A stretch of DNA of 64,000 nt from Limnohabitans sp. 2KL-51 (GTDB taxonomy: Bacteria; Pseudomonadota; Gammaproteobacteria; Burkholderiales; Burkholderiaceae_C): assembly GCF_003063645.1 (NCBI RefSeq), contig NZ_NESJ01000022.1:1-64000 (forward strand), given 5' to 3'. Position numbers and translations under genes: made by a program. The notes beneath the pieces were generated by a model that saw only the letters and a program-made list of their open reading frames with translations, was not told the origin of the DNA and did not search any database. Shown in pieces: positions 32,185-41,905 of the stretch. The stretch's first letter is position 1; every line of letters starts with the position of its first letter.

Positions 32185-33479
32185 CGGTAGGTTTAATAGG
32201 TTTTGTAGCCATGCTCGTTCTGTTGGGTCTTGGCATCCCAGTAGCCTACTCAGTTGGAACCGTTGCGATTGTTGGCATTTTTTATGCCATTGGCCCCACT
32301 TTTTTGTTGTCCACGATCCAGTCACTGCCCTATGCCTTCGCAAGTGACTACAACTTTGTTGTTGTTCCATTGTTCGTTTTGATGGGCACTTTGGCATCAC
32401 GAGCCGGGATCATCACTGATCTGTACAAAGCTGCGTTCCAGTTAACAAGTGGAATTCGTGGAAGCCTGATGATGGCGACGGTGATGGCGCAAGCCATGTT
32501 TGCAGCCATATCGGGCTCGACAACCGTCGCAGCAAGCATCTTCACGCGCATGGCTTTGCCAGAAATGATCCGCTATGGGTACAACCCTGGCGTGTCTGCT
32601 GGCTGTGTTGCTGCTGCTGGCACTCTGGCAGGGCTCATTCCACCCTCTATTGCCATGGTGCTTTTTGCAGTGCTGACGGGAGAACCTATTGGCAAGTTGC
32701 TGATCGCCGGCATCTTGCCCGGTGTCATGACCGCAGTGGGCTATATCGTGGGCATTCGGATCATGCTGATCTACAGACCCGAATGGGCTCCTATGATCAG
32801 TGAAAGATTCAGCTTGAAGCAAAAGCTGCAGGGCATTTCAAAAGCTTGGGCTGTTTTCTTGTTGATTGGCTTGGTTGTTGGCGGCATTTACACAGGCACG
32901 TTTCCGCCTTCAGCTGCAGGAGCCGTTGGCGCCACGGGTGTTCTTCTGATTGCCCTTTCTACCAAGCGTTTGCCCAAGGGTGCTCTTTGGGAAAGTCTCA
33001 TTGAAAGTGCACGCATCTCCGCTGTACTTTTCTTGATCGTCATGGCAGGTCTCTTGTTCAGTCGATTCCTGCTGATCAGCGGCTTCATCGGCGACCTCAA
33101 AGCATTGGTGGTCACCCTCGAAATGAGTGCCTTCGTGTTTATTGCCTTGGTGGTCATCCTGTATTTGATCTTGGGTTGCTTCGTGGACAGTGTGTCTTTG
33201 ATGATCATCACGCTGCCGTTCCTATATCCCATTTCCACGTCCTTGGGCATCAATGGCATCTGGTTTGGTGTGCTCATCATCAAGCTCATCGAGATTGCCG
33301 CCATCACGCCACCCGTGGGTCTGAATTTGTTTGCAGTTTTGTCATCGGGCAAGGGACTCGTCAATTCGCGTCAATTGTTTGCAGGTGTCATGCCCTTCCT
33401 CGTCATGGAGGCGGTGTTGCTGGCATTGCTGATGGGTTTCCCTGCCATCGCCACCATCTTGCCCGAATTGATGGACTGA
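32181..33479 (+). CDS. dctM: TRAP transporter large permease of the catabolic island
   Basis: A 432-residue DctM-type permease. Landmarks are VVVPLFVLMGTLASRAGI, MFAAISGSTTVAASIFTRMALPEMIRYGY (positions 130-160), GTLAGLIPPSI and EIAAITPPVGLNLFAV. The GTG start at 32181 overlaps the dctQ stop (GTGA). It leads directly, after 16 bases, into an acyl-CoA ligase gene, tying import to CoA activation. Confidence 0.92.
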   Translation: MTVGLIGFVAMLVLLGLGIPVAYSVGTVAIVGIFYAIGPTFLLSTIQSLPYAFASDYNFVVVPLFVLMGTLASRAGIITDLYKAAFQLTSGIRGSLMMATVMAQAMFAAISGSTTVAASIFTRMALPEMIRYGYNPGVSAGCVAAAGTLAGLIPPSIAMVLFAVLTGEPIGKLLIAGILPGVMTAVGYIVGIRIMLIYRPEWAPMISERFSLKQKLQGISKAWAVFLLIGLVVGGIYTGTFPPSAAGAVGATGVLLIALSTKRLPKGALWESLIESARISAVLFLIVMAGLLFSRFLLISGFIGDLKALVVTLEMSAFVFIALVVILYLILGCFVDSVSLMIITLPFLYPISTSLGINGIWFGVLIIKLIEIAAITPPVGLNLFAVLSSGKGLVNSRQLFAGVMPFLVMEAVLLALLMGFPAIATILPELMD

Positions 33480-33495
33480 AAATCAGGAGAAGAAT

Positions 33496-35046
33496 ATGAG
33501 GGCGACAGACGCGCTGGACAAAGCGGGCTTGAGAACGCCTAACGCCATCTTCGTCCAGCAGGGCGGCATGTCCGTGAGCTACCAAGAGGCGGTCTCGATG
33601 TCCCATCGGATCGCTGCAAAAATCCAGCATATGGGCGTTGCGCCGGGTACACGTGTCGCCTTTTTGTCCCCCAACGATTGGCGTGGCTTGATTTTCATGT
33701 ACGGCCTCTGGCGCGCAGGCATGGTCTTGGTGCCCGTCAATGTCAGAAACAGTCCCATCCTTAATGCCGGCATTTTGCGGCAGCACAAACCCACGGCCAT
33801 GGTGCATCACAGCCTGGTCGGCACGCTGGCGGCACATGTGAAAGCAGAACTGCACGCACTGTCCCAATGGTGCTGTCTCGACCAACAAGATGGCGAAATC
33901 CCTTCACTCATGGATTGGATGGCGCCTGCGGGATCGATCGCCAAAGAACTGCCCAACGACCCTTTGGCGCCTTGGACGCTGTATTCCACCAGCGGAACCA
34001 CGGGCAGCTCCAAAGGGGTTTTGCACACACACCTGTCCAACTACGTGACCAGCGTCGACATGCTGTTTGCCATGCGCGCGCACGAAGCCAAACGTCACTT
34101 GGTTGTGGCGCCCATGACCCACTTTGCGGGCAGCTTCATCTTCGCACTCACCATGACAGGGTCCACGCATGTGTTGCTGGACAAGGCTGACCCCCTGGAA
34201 ATCCTGGAAACCATCGAGAAAGAAAAAATTCAAATCCTCTTTCTGCCACCCACCGTGATTTACATGCTGCTGGCCTCTGAAAAAATCAAATCATTTGATT
34301 ACGGAACGCTGGAACATTTTGTTTATGCCGCAGCGCCCATGGCCGAAGAACCCCTGAAACAGGCCCTGTCGGTTTTTGGTCCCGTCATGGTGAACATGTA
34401 TGGTCAAGCAGAAGCCATCGGTCCCATCACCTCTTTGTCACCCACCGATCACATGCAAGGCGCAACACCTGCGCCTGCGAACGTCTTGCGATCGATTGGC
34501 ACGCCCTCCATCAGTCGACAAGCACGGGTCATGCGCGAAGATGGCCAATGGTGCGAAACAGGCGAGCCCGGTGAAATCGTCTTACGCGACTGGGTCAGCA
34601 ATGCCGCCTATCTGGACGATGAACCCGCAACTGCTTTGGTGCACCGATATGGCTGGTACCACACAGGTGACGTGGGTGCCATGGATCAAGACGGCCGCAT
34701 CACTTTGCTGGACCGGAAAAAAGACGTGATCATTTCAGGTGGTTTCAACATCTACTCTGCAGGTGTAGAGCAAGCTTTGATGACGCATCCCGCCGTACAG
34801 GAAGCATGTGTCTTTGGCATCCCAGACGACAAGTGGGGTGAATCGGTACACGCCGTCTTGGAACTCAAGCCCAACTGCGTGGTCGACGCTGTTGAACTTC
34901 AAAACTTGGTGAAAGCGCAAATCGGATCGGTCAGTTCACCCAAGTCCCTGGAGTTCACAGACAGTCTGCCCAGAAGCGCAACGGGAAAAGTGCTCAAACG
35001 GGAACTGCGAATGCGCTACTGGCAGGGCAAAGACAGGGCGATATGA
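33496..35046 (+). CDS. Acyl-CoA ligase (ANL superfamily), first copy
   Basis: A 516-residue AMP-forming ligase that probably converts the imported acid to its CoA thioester. The P-loop is YSTSGTTGSSKGV, the A5 motif is NMYGQAEA, the A7 motif is GWYHTGDVG, the hinge region is LDRKKDVIISGGFN, and the catalytic Lys is in PRSATGKVLKREL. It is the fourth gene of the TRAP operon, 16 bases after dctM, with an AGGAGAAG ribosome-binding site. It is convergent with the flavoprotein gene that follows. Confidence 0.9.
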   Translation: MRATDALDKAGLRTPNAIFVQQGGMSVSYQEAVSMSHRIAAKIQHMGVAPGTRVAFLSPNDWRGLIFMYGLWRAGMVLVPVNVRNSPILNAGILRQHKPTAMVHHSLVGTLAAHVKAELHALSQWCCLDQQDGEIPSLMDWMAPAGSIAKELPNDPLAPWTLYSTSGTTGSSKGVLHTHLSNYVTSVDMLFAMRAHEAKRHLVVAPMTHFAGSFIFALTMTGSTHVLLDKADPLEILETIEKEKIQILFLPPTVIYMLLASEKIKSFDYGTLEHFVYAAAPMAEEPLKQALSVFGPVMVNMYGQAEAIGPITSLSPTDHMQGATPAPANVLRSIGTPSISRQARVMREDGQWCETGEPGEIVLRDWVSNAAYLDDEPATALVHRYGWYHTGDVGAMDQDGRITLLDRKKDVIISGGFNIYSAGVEQALMTHPAVQEACVFGIPDDKWGESVHAVLELKPNCVVDAVELQNLVKAQIGSVSSPKSLEFTDSLPRSATGKVLKRELRMRYWQGKDRAI

Positions 35047-35072
35047 ACTGCCGAACAGATGGAGCCAGTGGT

Positions 35073-35993
35073 TTATCGGGCGACACCTTCAGTGGCCTGA
35101 AGCCATTCTTGATGCAATATTTCAACCCTTCGGGCCACTGTCTCCACCGCACCAACAGAGGCCACCCCTTGGCCTGCACTCCACGCGGTTTTCCAACTGG
35201 CCAAATCGCTCGACCCCTTGGGCAGCAAACTGCCATCGGCTTGCATGATGCCTTGCGCCAACAGGGACGATTTCAAAAAGTTGGCAGGAATGCCCGTCAC
35301 CGCATCGGTCTTCACAATGTCATCGGCACCCGCACTCGCCAAGGCCTCTTTGTAAGCTGGCAACGCCATGCTTTCGGGCGTGGCGATGAATGGCGTTCCA
35401 ATGTAGGCCATGTCAGCCCCCGCCACTTGAATGGCTCTGACTTGACGCCCGGTGCTCAAACAACCCGCAACGGCCAAGGGGCCCGACCAAAAGCCACGGA
35501 CCTCCTCGATGAAGGCAAAGGGATTGATCCATCCCGTATTGCCACCCGCGCCTGCCGTCAAAAGAACCAGCATGTCAACGCCCGCCTGTATTGCCTTTCG
35601 AGCATGCCTGACGGTGGCCACGTCTGCCAACACCTGACCGCCATAGGCATGAACGCGCTCGACCACATTGACGGGCGACCCAACGGAAGTGATGACCCAA
35701 GGAACACGGTGGTTGATCACGATGTCCAAATCGTCATCCCGCCTTCCATTGGATGGATGCAGGATCAGGTTGGCCGCAAAAAGCCCGCTCGCGCCGCGGG
35801 TTCGGTCCTTGATTTCTGCCAGCCAAGCATCCAGCAAACCGGGCGTTCGGGCGTTGAGCGTTGGAAACGATCCCACAATGCCTGCATTGGCCGCGGCCAC
35901 CACCAGCTCGATACCGCTGACCAAAAACATGGGCGCGGCAACCACTGGAACCTTGAATAAAGAAATCGCTTTTGTATCCATGCTGACCGACAT
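35073..35993 (-). CDS. Nitronate monooxygenase / 2-nitropropane dioxygenase-like flavoprotein
   Basis: A 306-residue TIM-barrel FMN protein. It has VPVVAAPMFLVSG at the N terminus, DMLVLLTAGAGGNTGW and the FMN phosphate site GADMAYIGTPFIAT. Members include nitronate monooxygenases and enoyl reductases of the FabK type. In a fatty-acid-like catabolic island a C=C or unusual acyl oxidoreductase role is as likely as nitronate oxidation. It is antisense to both ligase genes and lies alone on the minus strand. Confidence 0.83.
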   Translation of the reverse strand: MSVSMDTKAISLFKVPVVAAPMFLVSGIELVVAAANAGIVGSFPTLNARTPGLLDAWLAEIKDRTRGASGLFAANLILHPSNGRRDDDLDIVINHRVPWVITSVGSPVNVVERVHAYGGQVLADVATVRHARKAIQAGVDMLVLLTAGAGGNTGWINPFAFIEEVRGFWSGPLAVAGCLSTGRQVRAIQVAGADMAYIGTPFIATPESMALPAYKEALASAGADDIVKTDAVTGIPANFLKSSLLAQGIMQADGSLLPKGSSDLASWKTAWSAGQGVASVGAVETVARRVEILHQEWLQATEGVAR

Positions 35994-36075
35994 AAAGTTT
36001 CAAAGAGAAGATCCGTGAACCACGGATGCAGTGTTTCAACCTGACAAGCCATCTGCCAAGACAAGCCAAATTACC

Positions 36076-37659
36076 ATGAATTCACCGAAGGAGAAAACCT
36101 TGTTATCCCTTGACCATGCCGAGATCACAATACCTGACATCTTCAGCAGCCACGGTAAGTTTCGCAAACACCAAGAAGCTGTGGTGTGCGGCTCAGTCAG
36201 ACGCACTTGGGGCGATTTCAACGACAACATGAACCGTGTGGCCAACGCACTTTTGGCATCCGGCGCTTCGAGAGGTGACCGGGTTGTGGTCATGATGGGC
36301 AACTCGGTGGAGATACTCGAGGTCATGTTCGGTATTGTCAAAGCAGGCTGCTGTGTGGTTCCGCTTTCCGGTTTACTCACAGGTCAACAACTGGCTTCCT
36401 TGATCAACGATTGCGGGGCCACACAGGCATTTGCAACCACGGACTTCATCGAGCGCCTGCGTCCATATCAAGATGAACTCGTGCATCTTCAAGAAAACCA
36501 GCGCTATGTTGTCCACGGTCAGGCTCAGGGATGGAAGGATTACCGCGCCTTGACCGATGCCCAGCCCACGGACACCCCGAATGTGGTCTACCGCTCTGAG
36601 GATGCCTTCAACATCATCTACAGCTCGGGCACAACAGGCTTACCCAAAGGCATCATGCAAAGTCACCGGGCCAGAGTGCATTGGGCCATTTCCAACGCCA
36701 TAGAAATGCGGTTCAGTGACCGCAGCCGCGCACTGACCACCACTTCACTTTATTCCAACGGCACATGGCTCATGATGCTGCCCGTTCTGTTCAGTGGTGG
36801 CACCTGCGTCGTCATGCCTGCTTTCGATCCGATGGCATTTTCAAAAATGGTGGAGGATGAAAAAATCACACACACCTTCATGGTGCCTGCTCAGTTCATT
36901 GCGCTGCTGCAGACCGATATGGACCCGTATGACCTGAGCACCTTGGAAGTGATCCTTTGTGCAGGCTCGCCACTGAGACGTGAAACCAAACGCCAAGTCA
37001 TCGAACGCATGGGTGACAAACTCATCGAACTGTATGGCTTCAGTGAAGGCTTTGCGACGATGCTCAAACCGGGTGCACCTGCCGACAAATTTGACACCGT
37101 GGGCATCCCCGTCCTGGGTTTTGAGGTGCGCATTCTGGATGAATCGGGGCTGGTTCTTGGCCCCGGAGAAATTGGTGAAATTGCAGGTTATGGGCCAGGC
37201 ATGATGTCTGGCTACCACGGCAAAGCTGGTGAAACAGCAGAGCTGATTTGGCAGGACGAAAGAGGGCGAACATTCATTCGCTCGGGCGACATAGGGCGCC
37301 AAGATGAAGATGGCTATCTCACATTGGTGGACCGCAAAAAGGACATGATCATTTCCGGCGGCTTCAATGTTTTCCCTGCAGATCTGGAAGAAATTTTGGG
37401 TCAACACGCCGACGTCCTGGATGCCACGGTCATTGGCGTTCCGCATGAGCGCTGGGGAGAAACACCATTGGCTTTGGTCATCCTCAGGCCTGGTGCCATT
37501 TTTGATTCACCCTCCATGCTGTCTTGGTGCAATGAACGCTTGGCCAAACACCAAAGACTCTCCAACATCGAAACGAGACCAGACTTCCCGCGCAATGCTT
37601 TGGGAAAGGTCTTGAAGCGGATCTTGCGTGAGCCCTACTGGGTGAATGCCAAAACCTGA
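36076..37659 (+). CDS. Acyl-CoA ligase (ANL superfamily), second copy
   Basis: A 527-residue AMP-forming ligase. Motifs are IIYSSGTTGLPKGI, ELYGFSEG, FIRSGDIGRQDEDGYL, LVDRKKDMIISGGFN and FPRNALGKVLKRIL. The ATG at 36076 lacks a good ribosome-binding site. An in-frame TTG at 36100 has AAGGAG 6 bases upstream (36088-36093) and may be the true start, shortening the protein by eight residues. It lies 69 bases before the TetR gene. Its substrate probably differs from that of the first ligase, for instance a later pathway intermediate. Confidence 0.88.
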   Translation: MNSPKEKTLLSLDHAEITIPDIFSSHGKFRKHQEAVVCGSVRRTWGDFNDNMNRVANALLASGASRGDRVVVMMGNSVEILEVMFGIVKAGCCVVPLSGLLTGQQLASLINDCGATQAFATTDFIERLRPYQDELVHLQENQRYVVHGQAQGWKDYRALTDAQPTDTPNVVYRSEDAFNIIYSSGTTGLPKGIMQSHRARVHWAISNAIEMRFSDRSRALTTTSLYSNGTWLMMLPVLFSGGTCVVMPAFDPMAFSKMVEDEKITHTFMVPAQFIALLQTDMDPYDLSTLEVILCAGSPLRRETKRQVIERMGDKLIELYGFSEGFATMLKPGAPADKFDTVGIPVLGFEVRILDESGLVLGPGEIGEIAGYGPGMMSGYHGKAGETAELIWQDERGRTFIRSGDIGRQDEDGYLTLVDRKKDMIISGGFNVFPADLEEILGQHADVLDATVIGVPHERWGETPLALVILRPGAIFDSPSMLSWCNERLAKHQRLSNIETRPDFPRNALGKVLKRILREPYWVNAKT

Positions 37660-37728
37660 AAATACATCAAGCCGCAATGAACACTGAATTTAAGGTTTAA
37701 CATCCTGACAACACATGCGCGCAACGAG

Positions 37729-38391
37729 ATGAAACCCATCACCACACCCAGTCCCAAAGCGAAAAAGCCACCCCAAAGTGCCAGTGTCACTCCCTCAAAG
37801 ACCAAAGACACGGCTGAGGGGGCTATTGGCGACAGAAGGGCGGAGTTGATTGAGAAAGCAGCGCAATTGTTCGGTGAACGGGGGTATGCCAACACGTCGA
37901 TGCGGGATATATCGGCTGCATTTGGCATTTTGCATGGATCGATTTACCACCACTTTGGATCCAAGGAAGAACTGTTCATCACGGTTTACGCCTCTGGGGT
38001 GGATCGTTTCGTCAACGACGTCGAAAAAGCCATCGAACCCTTGACCGACCCTTGGCAAAGACTTGAAGCGGCTTGCATTGCGCATCTAGAGGCCTTACTC
38101 ATGCGGGAAAGTCCTGCGGCGACCGTTCTGGCCGATTGGTCTGCCAATTATTCAGACAGCATGCGCACTGCATTGGTGGCGCAACGTGACAAGTACGAAA
38201 AAGTGTTCTCCGAACTGACCGATGCCGTTGACTTGCCAGCGGGCATCAAAAGGCGCTACTTCCGTTTGGGCCTTCTGGGTGCTCTCAATGGCGCACTCAT
38301 GTGGTACCAACCGGGTGGTGACGCACCGGCCACCGTGGCCAAGCATCTTTTTTCTCTTTTCAGGAAAAGCGCAGAGACCCACCATCCTTGA
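37729..38391 (+). CDS. TetR-family transcriptional regulator
   Basis: A 220-residue repressor-like protein. A 35-residue Lys/Pro/Thr-rich leader precedes a TetR helix-turn-helix: RAELIEKAAQLFGERGYANT, then MRDISAAFGILHGSIYHHFGSKEELF. The C-terminal domain should bind a pathway metabolite, plausibly an acyl-CoA. It sits in the middle of the island and is the only regulator there, so it is the best candidate to bind the two similar dyads at 30542 and 42677. A shorter start further in cannot be excluded. Confidence 0.88.
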   Translation: MKPITTPSPKAKKPPQSASVTPSKTKDTAEGAIGDRRAELIEKAAQLFGERGYANTSMRDISAAFGILHGSIYHHFGSKEELFITVYASGVDRFVNDVEKAIEPLTDPWQRLEAACIAHLEALLMRESPAATVLADWSANYSDSMRTALVAQRDKYEKVFSELTDAVDLPAGIKRRYFRLGLLGALNGALMWYQPGGDAPATVAKHLFSLFRKSAETHHP

Positions 38392-38421
38392 ACCTGGCGG
38401 TCATCATCCGCCAAGCGGACA

Positions 38422-39678
38422 TCAATTTTGGCGTTGGAGAATGGTGATGGAGCAAGCGGCTTCATCAAAGCCAATCACCCCTCCACCATTTTCTGCCAGT
38501 GCAATGTTTGCGCCTTCAGATTGCCTGCTGCCAGCTTCACCCCGCAATTGGGTCACCAGCTCATAAATCATGGACAGCCCAGTGGCACCGACCGGGTGCC
38601 CTTTGGACACCAGCCCGCCCGACAAATTGATGGGCAGGTCTCCCCCCAAAGAAGTGGCACCACTGGCCACATAAGCGCCGCCCTGACCCACTTCACAAAA
38701 TCCCAGCATTTCTGCCTGGTAAATCTCACAAAACGATGTCGCGTCATGCACCTCGGCAATGTCGATGTCTGAAGGCGACAGACCTGCCTTTGCATAAGCC
38801 CGTTTGGCGGCCACATGCGACAGGCCCGGCTCGGCCAAGTCGCGGTACTTTCCACCGGTCAACACGCTGGCACTGACCGCAATGGCCCGCTCCTGAACAA
38901 GCTGGGGCAGTTCACGCAAAAAACGCTCCGAGCAAAGCAACGCAGCAGCCGCTCCATCACCCACGGGCGAACACATGGCGCGGGTCAGAGGCCAACTGAT
39001 CTCCCGATCATTGAGCACCTCCTCCGGTGTGATGGTGAACCGGTACTGCGCATTCGGATTCAAAGCCCCCATGGCGTGGTTTTTGGAAGATGCATAGGCG
39101 ATCTGCTCACGCGTCGTGCCGAAAGTCTTCATGTGGTACGCCGCCTGCATGGCATAGGTGTCCATGAACAAGGTCCCGCCGCCACTGTTGGTCACAAAAG
39201 GTTTGCCCGATTGCTCGCCGGCCTTCAGGTAATACGCCTGCCACTCGTGCGGATCAAGCTGGTCAATTCCACCCTGAAAAATTTCCATGGTGCGCTCAGG
39301 ATCGCCCGGGAAAAATGTTTTTTCGACACCCATGGCCAGCGACAAATCACACTCGCCAGAAAGGATGTCTTTGTATGCACCATGAAACGCCATGGAGGCT
39401 GTCGCACAGCCGCCTTCAACGTTGATGAGCGGCACCCTTTCCGGAAAAATGCCTTCGCGCACCAAAGGGGTAAAACACACCTGACCCCGGATATTGCGCT
39501 GCCCAAAGGTGCCCATGCCGCAATTGCCAAACCAGGCTTGCTGAATTTGATGCGCGACATCGGCCCCCGCATCAGAGAGCAGCCCCATGAATGCTTCTCG
39601 GGTGAGGTCTTTGAATGTTTTGTCAGCCTGCTTGCCAAAGGGCGTGCACGAAACACCAATCACATAAACATCGCTCAT
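38422..39678 (-). CDS. SCP2-type thiolase (acetyl-CoA acetyltransferase-like)
   Basis: A 418-residue thiolase-superfamily protein. The nucleophile Cys is in NVEGGCATASMAFHGA, and the C-terminal active-site regions are EVHDATSFCEI and SKGHPVGATGLSM, with the GENGGG-like AENGGGVIGFDE near the end. This form resembles SCP-x/SCP2 thiolases, which cleave branched or bulky 3-oxoacyl-CoA. A partner OB-fold protein (DUF35) that such enzymes often need is absent nearby. The start at 39678 has GGAGGTTCC upstream. It is the last gene of the SDR-reductase-P450-thiolase operon. Confidence 0.87.
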   Translation of the reverse strand: MSDVYVIGVSCTPFGKQADKTFKDLTREAFMGLLSDAGADVAHQIQQAWFGNCGMGTFGQRNIRGQVCFTPLVREGIFPERVPLINVEGGCATASMAFHGAYKDILSGECDLSLAMGVEKTFFPGDPERTMEIFQGGIDQLDPHEWQAYYLKAGEQSGKPFVTNSGGGTLFMDTYAMQAAYHMKTFGTTREQIAYASSKNHAMGALNPNAQYRFTITPEEVLNDREISWPLTRAMCSPVGDGAAAALLCSERFLRELPQLVQERAIAVSASVLTGGKYRDLAEPGLSHVAAKRAYAKAGLSPSDIDIAEVHDATSFCEIYQAEMLGFCEVGQGGAYVASGATSLGGDLPINLSGGLVSKGHPVGATGLSMIYELVTQLRGEAGSRQSEGANIALAENGGGVIGFDEAACSITILQRQN

Positions 39679-39704
39679 GAGGAACCTCCAGAGATCAAAC
39701 CGGT

Positions 39705-40919
39705 TTAACCGAGAACCAAGGGCAATTGCGTGGGGCCGCGCATGACCAAGGCATCCAACCACTTCACCTCGCCTTGCCCAAAGCGCATGGCAGGGTATTG
39801 GGCCACCAGTGACCCGATGCACACCTTGGCCTCGAGCCTCGCCAAAGGAGCGCCAAGACAAAAGTGAAGACCTTGACCAAAGGTCAAATGCCGATTGGGG
39901 GTGCGGTTCAGAATCAACTCATGAGGCCGATCAAATCGACGCGGGTCTCTGTTGGCTGCATTGATCATTGCAAACACACGATCACCGGCCACCAATTTTT
40001 TACCATGCAACTCATGGTCGACCGCAGCCACGCGCGCAATGCTGTTGCTGGGCCCGTCGTAGCGCAGAAACTCCTCAACGGCAGCATCAATCAGCGCGGG
40101 GTCATCGTGCAGTTTTTGCTTTTGCTCCGGGTGCTGAATCAGTGCCACCACGGCACTGCCCAGCAAACTGGTCGTCGTTTCATGCCCCCCAAACAAGACG
40201 AGCATGCACATGGCCACCAACTCATCCTCGCTCAAAGCGCCATTCGCATCCTTGGCATTCACCATGGCGGTGATGACATCATCGCTGGGAGCGCTGCGCC
40301 TTTGTGCAATCACGTCCCGGAAATAAGAAGACATGCGATCGGCACCATCTCTGGCCTTCCTGTATTTGTCTTCTTCTGAACGCGATGTGCCAATGAACAA
40401 ACGTAAATCGTCGGACCATTGCTTGATTTCAGCAAAGTCCTCACGCGGCAAACCCATCATGTCCAAAATGACGTAAGCGGGCAGCAGCACAGCGACTTTT
40501 TCCATGAAATCCACTTCGTTCGATGGATCCACGGCTTCCAGCAATTGCTCCACCGTCTTTCGGATAGCGACTTCTCGCGACTGAATCAGCTGGAGCGAGA
40601 AGACCACATTCATCATCTTTCGAAGCCGGGTGTGTTCAGGCGGCGCCTTGAACACCAGCCACTCATTGAGGTAGCGCATCACACCAGAAAGAATGTCACG
40701 TCGCTCGTCTTTCAAGGCCTCGTAAAAAGGCCGCAAGCGATCCGATGACATGTTGGACGACATGGCCACCTGCCTGACATCGTCATAGCGCGTGATGATC
40801 CAGCTTTTGATCGCCGGGCTCCAGTGCACCGGATCCCGTTCTTGCAATGCCTCGTAGAAAGGAAAGGGATTGGTTCTGATCGCCTCGTTGGACGGATCGT
40901 AGACAAGGGGTTCAGTCAT
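39705..40919 (-). CDS. Cytochrome P450
   Basis: A 404-residue soluble bacterial P450. The I-helix is GGHETT (residues 244-249), the K-helix ExxR is Glu283-Arg286, and the heme-binding loop is FGQGLHFCLGAPLAR with Cys354. It is expected to hydroxylate an organic substrate using electrons from the adjacent reductase. The ATG at 40919 overlaps the reductase stop (ATGA), so the two are translationally coupled. I cannot assign a CYP family. The position in an operon with an HSD10-like dehydrogenase and a thiolase suggests it oxidises an acyl chain or ring before beta-oxidation. Confidence 0.92.
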   Translation of the reverse strand: MTEPLVYDPSNEAIRTNPFPFYEALQERDPVHWSPAIKSWIITRYDDVRQVAMSSNMSSDRLRPFYEALKDERRDILSGVMRYLNEWLVFKAPPEHTRLRKMMNVVFSLQLIQSREVAIRKTVEQLLEAVDPSNEVDFMEKVAVLLPAYVILDMMGLPREDFAEIKQWSDDLRLFIGTSRSEEDKYRKARDGADRMSSYFRDVIAQRRSAPSDDVITAMVNAKDANGALSEDELVAMCMLVLFGGHETTTSLLGSAVVALIQHPEQKQKLHDDPALIDAAVEEFLRYDGPSNSIARVAAVDHELHGKKLVAGDRVFAMINAANRDPRRFDRPHELILNRTPNRHLTFGQGLHFCLGAPLARLEAKVCIGSLVAQYPAMRFGQGEVKWLDALVMRGPTQLPLVLG

Positions 40920-41905
40920 AGATCCAGCACCAAACAACGGGTTAAGGAACGAGAGCAACAGGGCGTGAAAGCGTCATTTTTTTCATGCTCTTCGGGCAAC
41001 ATGAATTGATCACGGTGGTCTGGCGTGCCCTCGAGAACCGGCGTCAAACAAGACCCGCAATGCCCCTGTTCACACGACACCAGCACCTCAATGCCCGCCG
41101 CCGAAAGTGCCTGAACTGCCGTCTGGCCCACGGGCACCTCCACCATGGCACCCGTTGATTGAATCTTGATGGTGAATGCCTGATCCATTGGTACAGATCC
41201 TCCTGAAATTGGCGCTGTCGATCCGCCAAAAAGTTCTGTTCTGATTTTTGTGTCTTGCACACCTGCCGCTTTGGCAGCACCCATCACCGCAGTCATGAAG
41301 CCTGCCGGGCCACAGGTATAAAGCCATGCATGCGCATCTGCATCAGAGAAAATTTGTGCAATGCTTGAAGAATTCTCGTCATCAAATGAAAAAGTCACGT
41401 CGCTGGCGTAACTTGAGGACTTGAGCTCCTCAACGAATGCCGCACTCGCATGGCTTCGGGCATGGTAGTGAAGACGGAATTTTCTTTTTTGCGCACTGAG
41501 GGTCTCAGCCATGGCCAAGATGGGGGTGATGCCTATCCCCCCGGCAACCAACACAACCAGGTGGTCATCTGATGGCAAAGCAAACAGGTTGCGTGGACCA
41601 CGCGCTTGCAGTCTTTGTCCGGCCTTGATGTCGTTTTGAAGATTCAGCGATGCACCACTGCCATGGGGATCACCCAGTACCGCAATGCGCCAATGCTTCT
41701 CGCCGTGGCGGCTGCACAAGGAATACTGCCGGACCACCTCATGGCCCATGCGATCGGTCGCCTGGATGTCGATGTGTGCTCCTGCTTCCCAGTTGGGAAG
41801 CTCAGTTCCATCAAGGCTTGAGAGTTCAGCGACCAGCACATTGGCACCCTGAATGGACCAATTCACCACGGCCAATTCGGTAAAGCCTGCCGCTGCTGCA
41901 TTCAT
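40916..41905 (-). CDS. FMN / 2Fe-2S oxidoreductase, probable P450 electron donor
   Basis: A 329-residue phthalate-dioxygenase-reductase-type protein. It has an FMN domain (RQYSLCS at residues 59-65), an NAD domain (VAGGIGITPILAMA; TCGPAGFM) and a C-terminal plant-type ferredoxin with Cys278, Cys283, Cys286 and Cys316 (C-x4-C-x2-C-x29-C), ending in LVLDL. The domain order matches the reductase part of the self-sufficient CYP116B fusions. Here it is a separate gene coupled by 4-base overlaps to the SDR upstream and the P450 downstream, so it very probably reduces the P450. Confidence 0.9.
   Translation of the reverse strand: MNAAAAGFTELAVVNWSIQGANVLVAELSSLDGTELPNWEAGAHIDIQATDRMGHEVVRQYSLCSRHGEKHWRIAVLGDPHGSGASLNLQNDIKAGQRLQARGPRNLFALPSDDHLVVLVAGGIGITPILAMAETLSAQKRKFRLHYHARSHASAAFVEELKSSSYASDVTFSFDDENSSSIAQIFSDADAHAWLYTCGPAGFMTAVMGAAKAAGVQDTKIRTELFGGSTAPISGGSVPMDQAFTIKIQSTGAMVEVPVGQTAVQALSAAGIEVLVSCEQGHCGSCLTPVLEGTPDHRDQFMLPEEHEKNDAFTPCCSRSLTRCLVLDL

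Noticed and set aside
36001-36075. A third TetR operator upstream of the second acyl-CoA ligase.
   Set aside because: Sequences such as CAACCTGACAAGCC share only a half-site with the two good dyads.
39701-39711. CGGTTTAACCG palindrome between the P450 and thiolase genes.
   Set aside because: It overlaps the P450 stop within an operon gap of 26 bases and occurs once; no reason to call it an operator.
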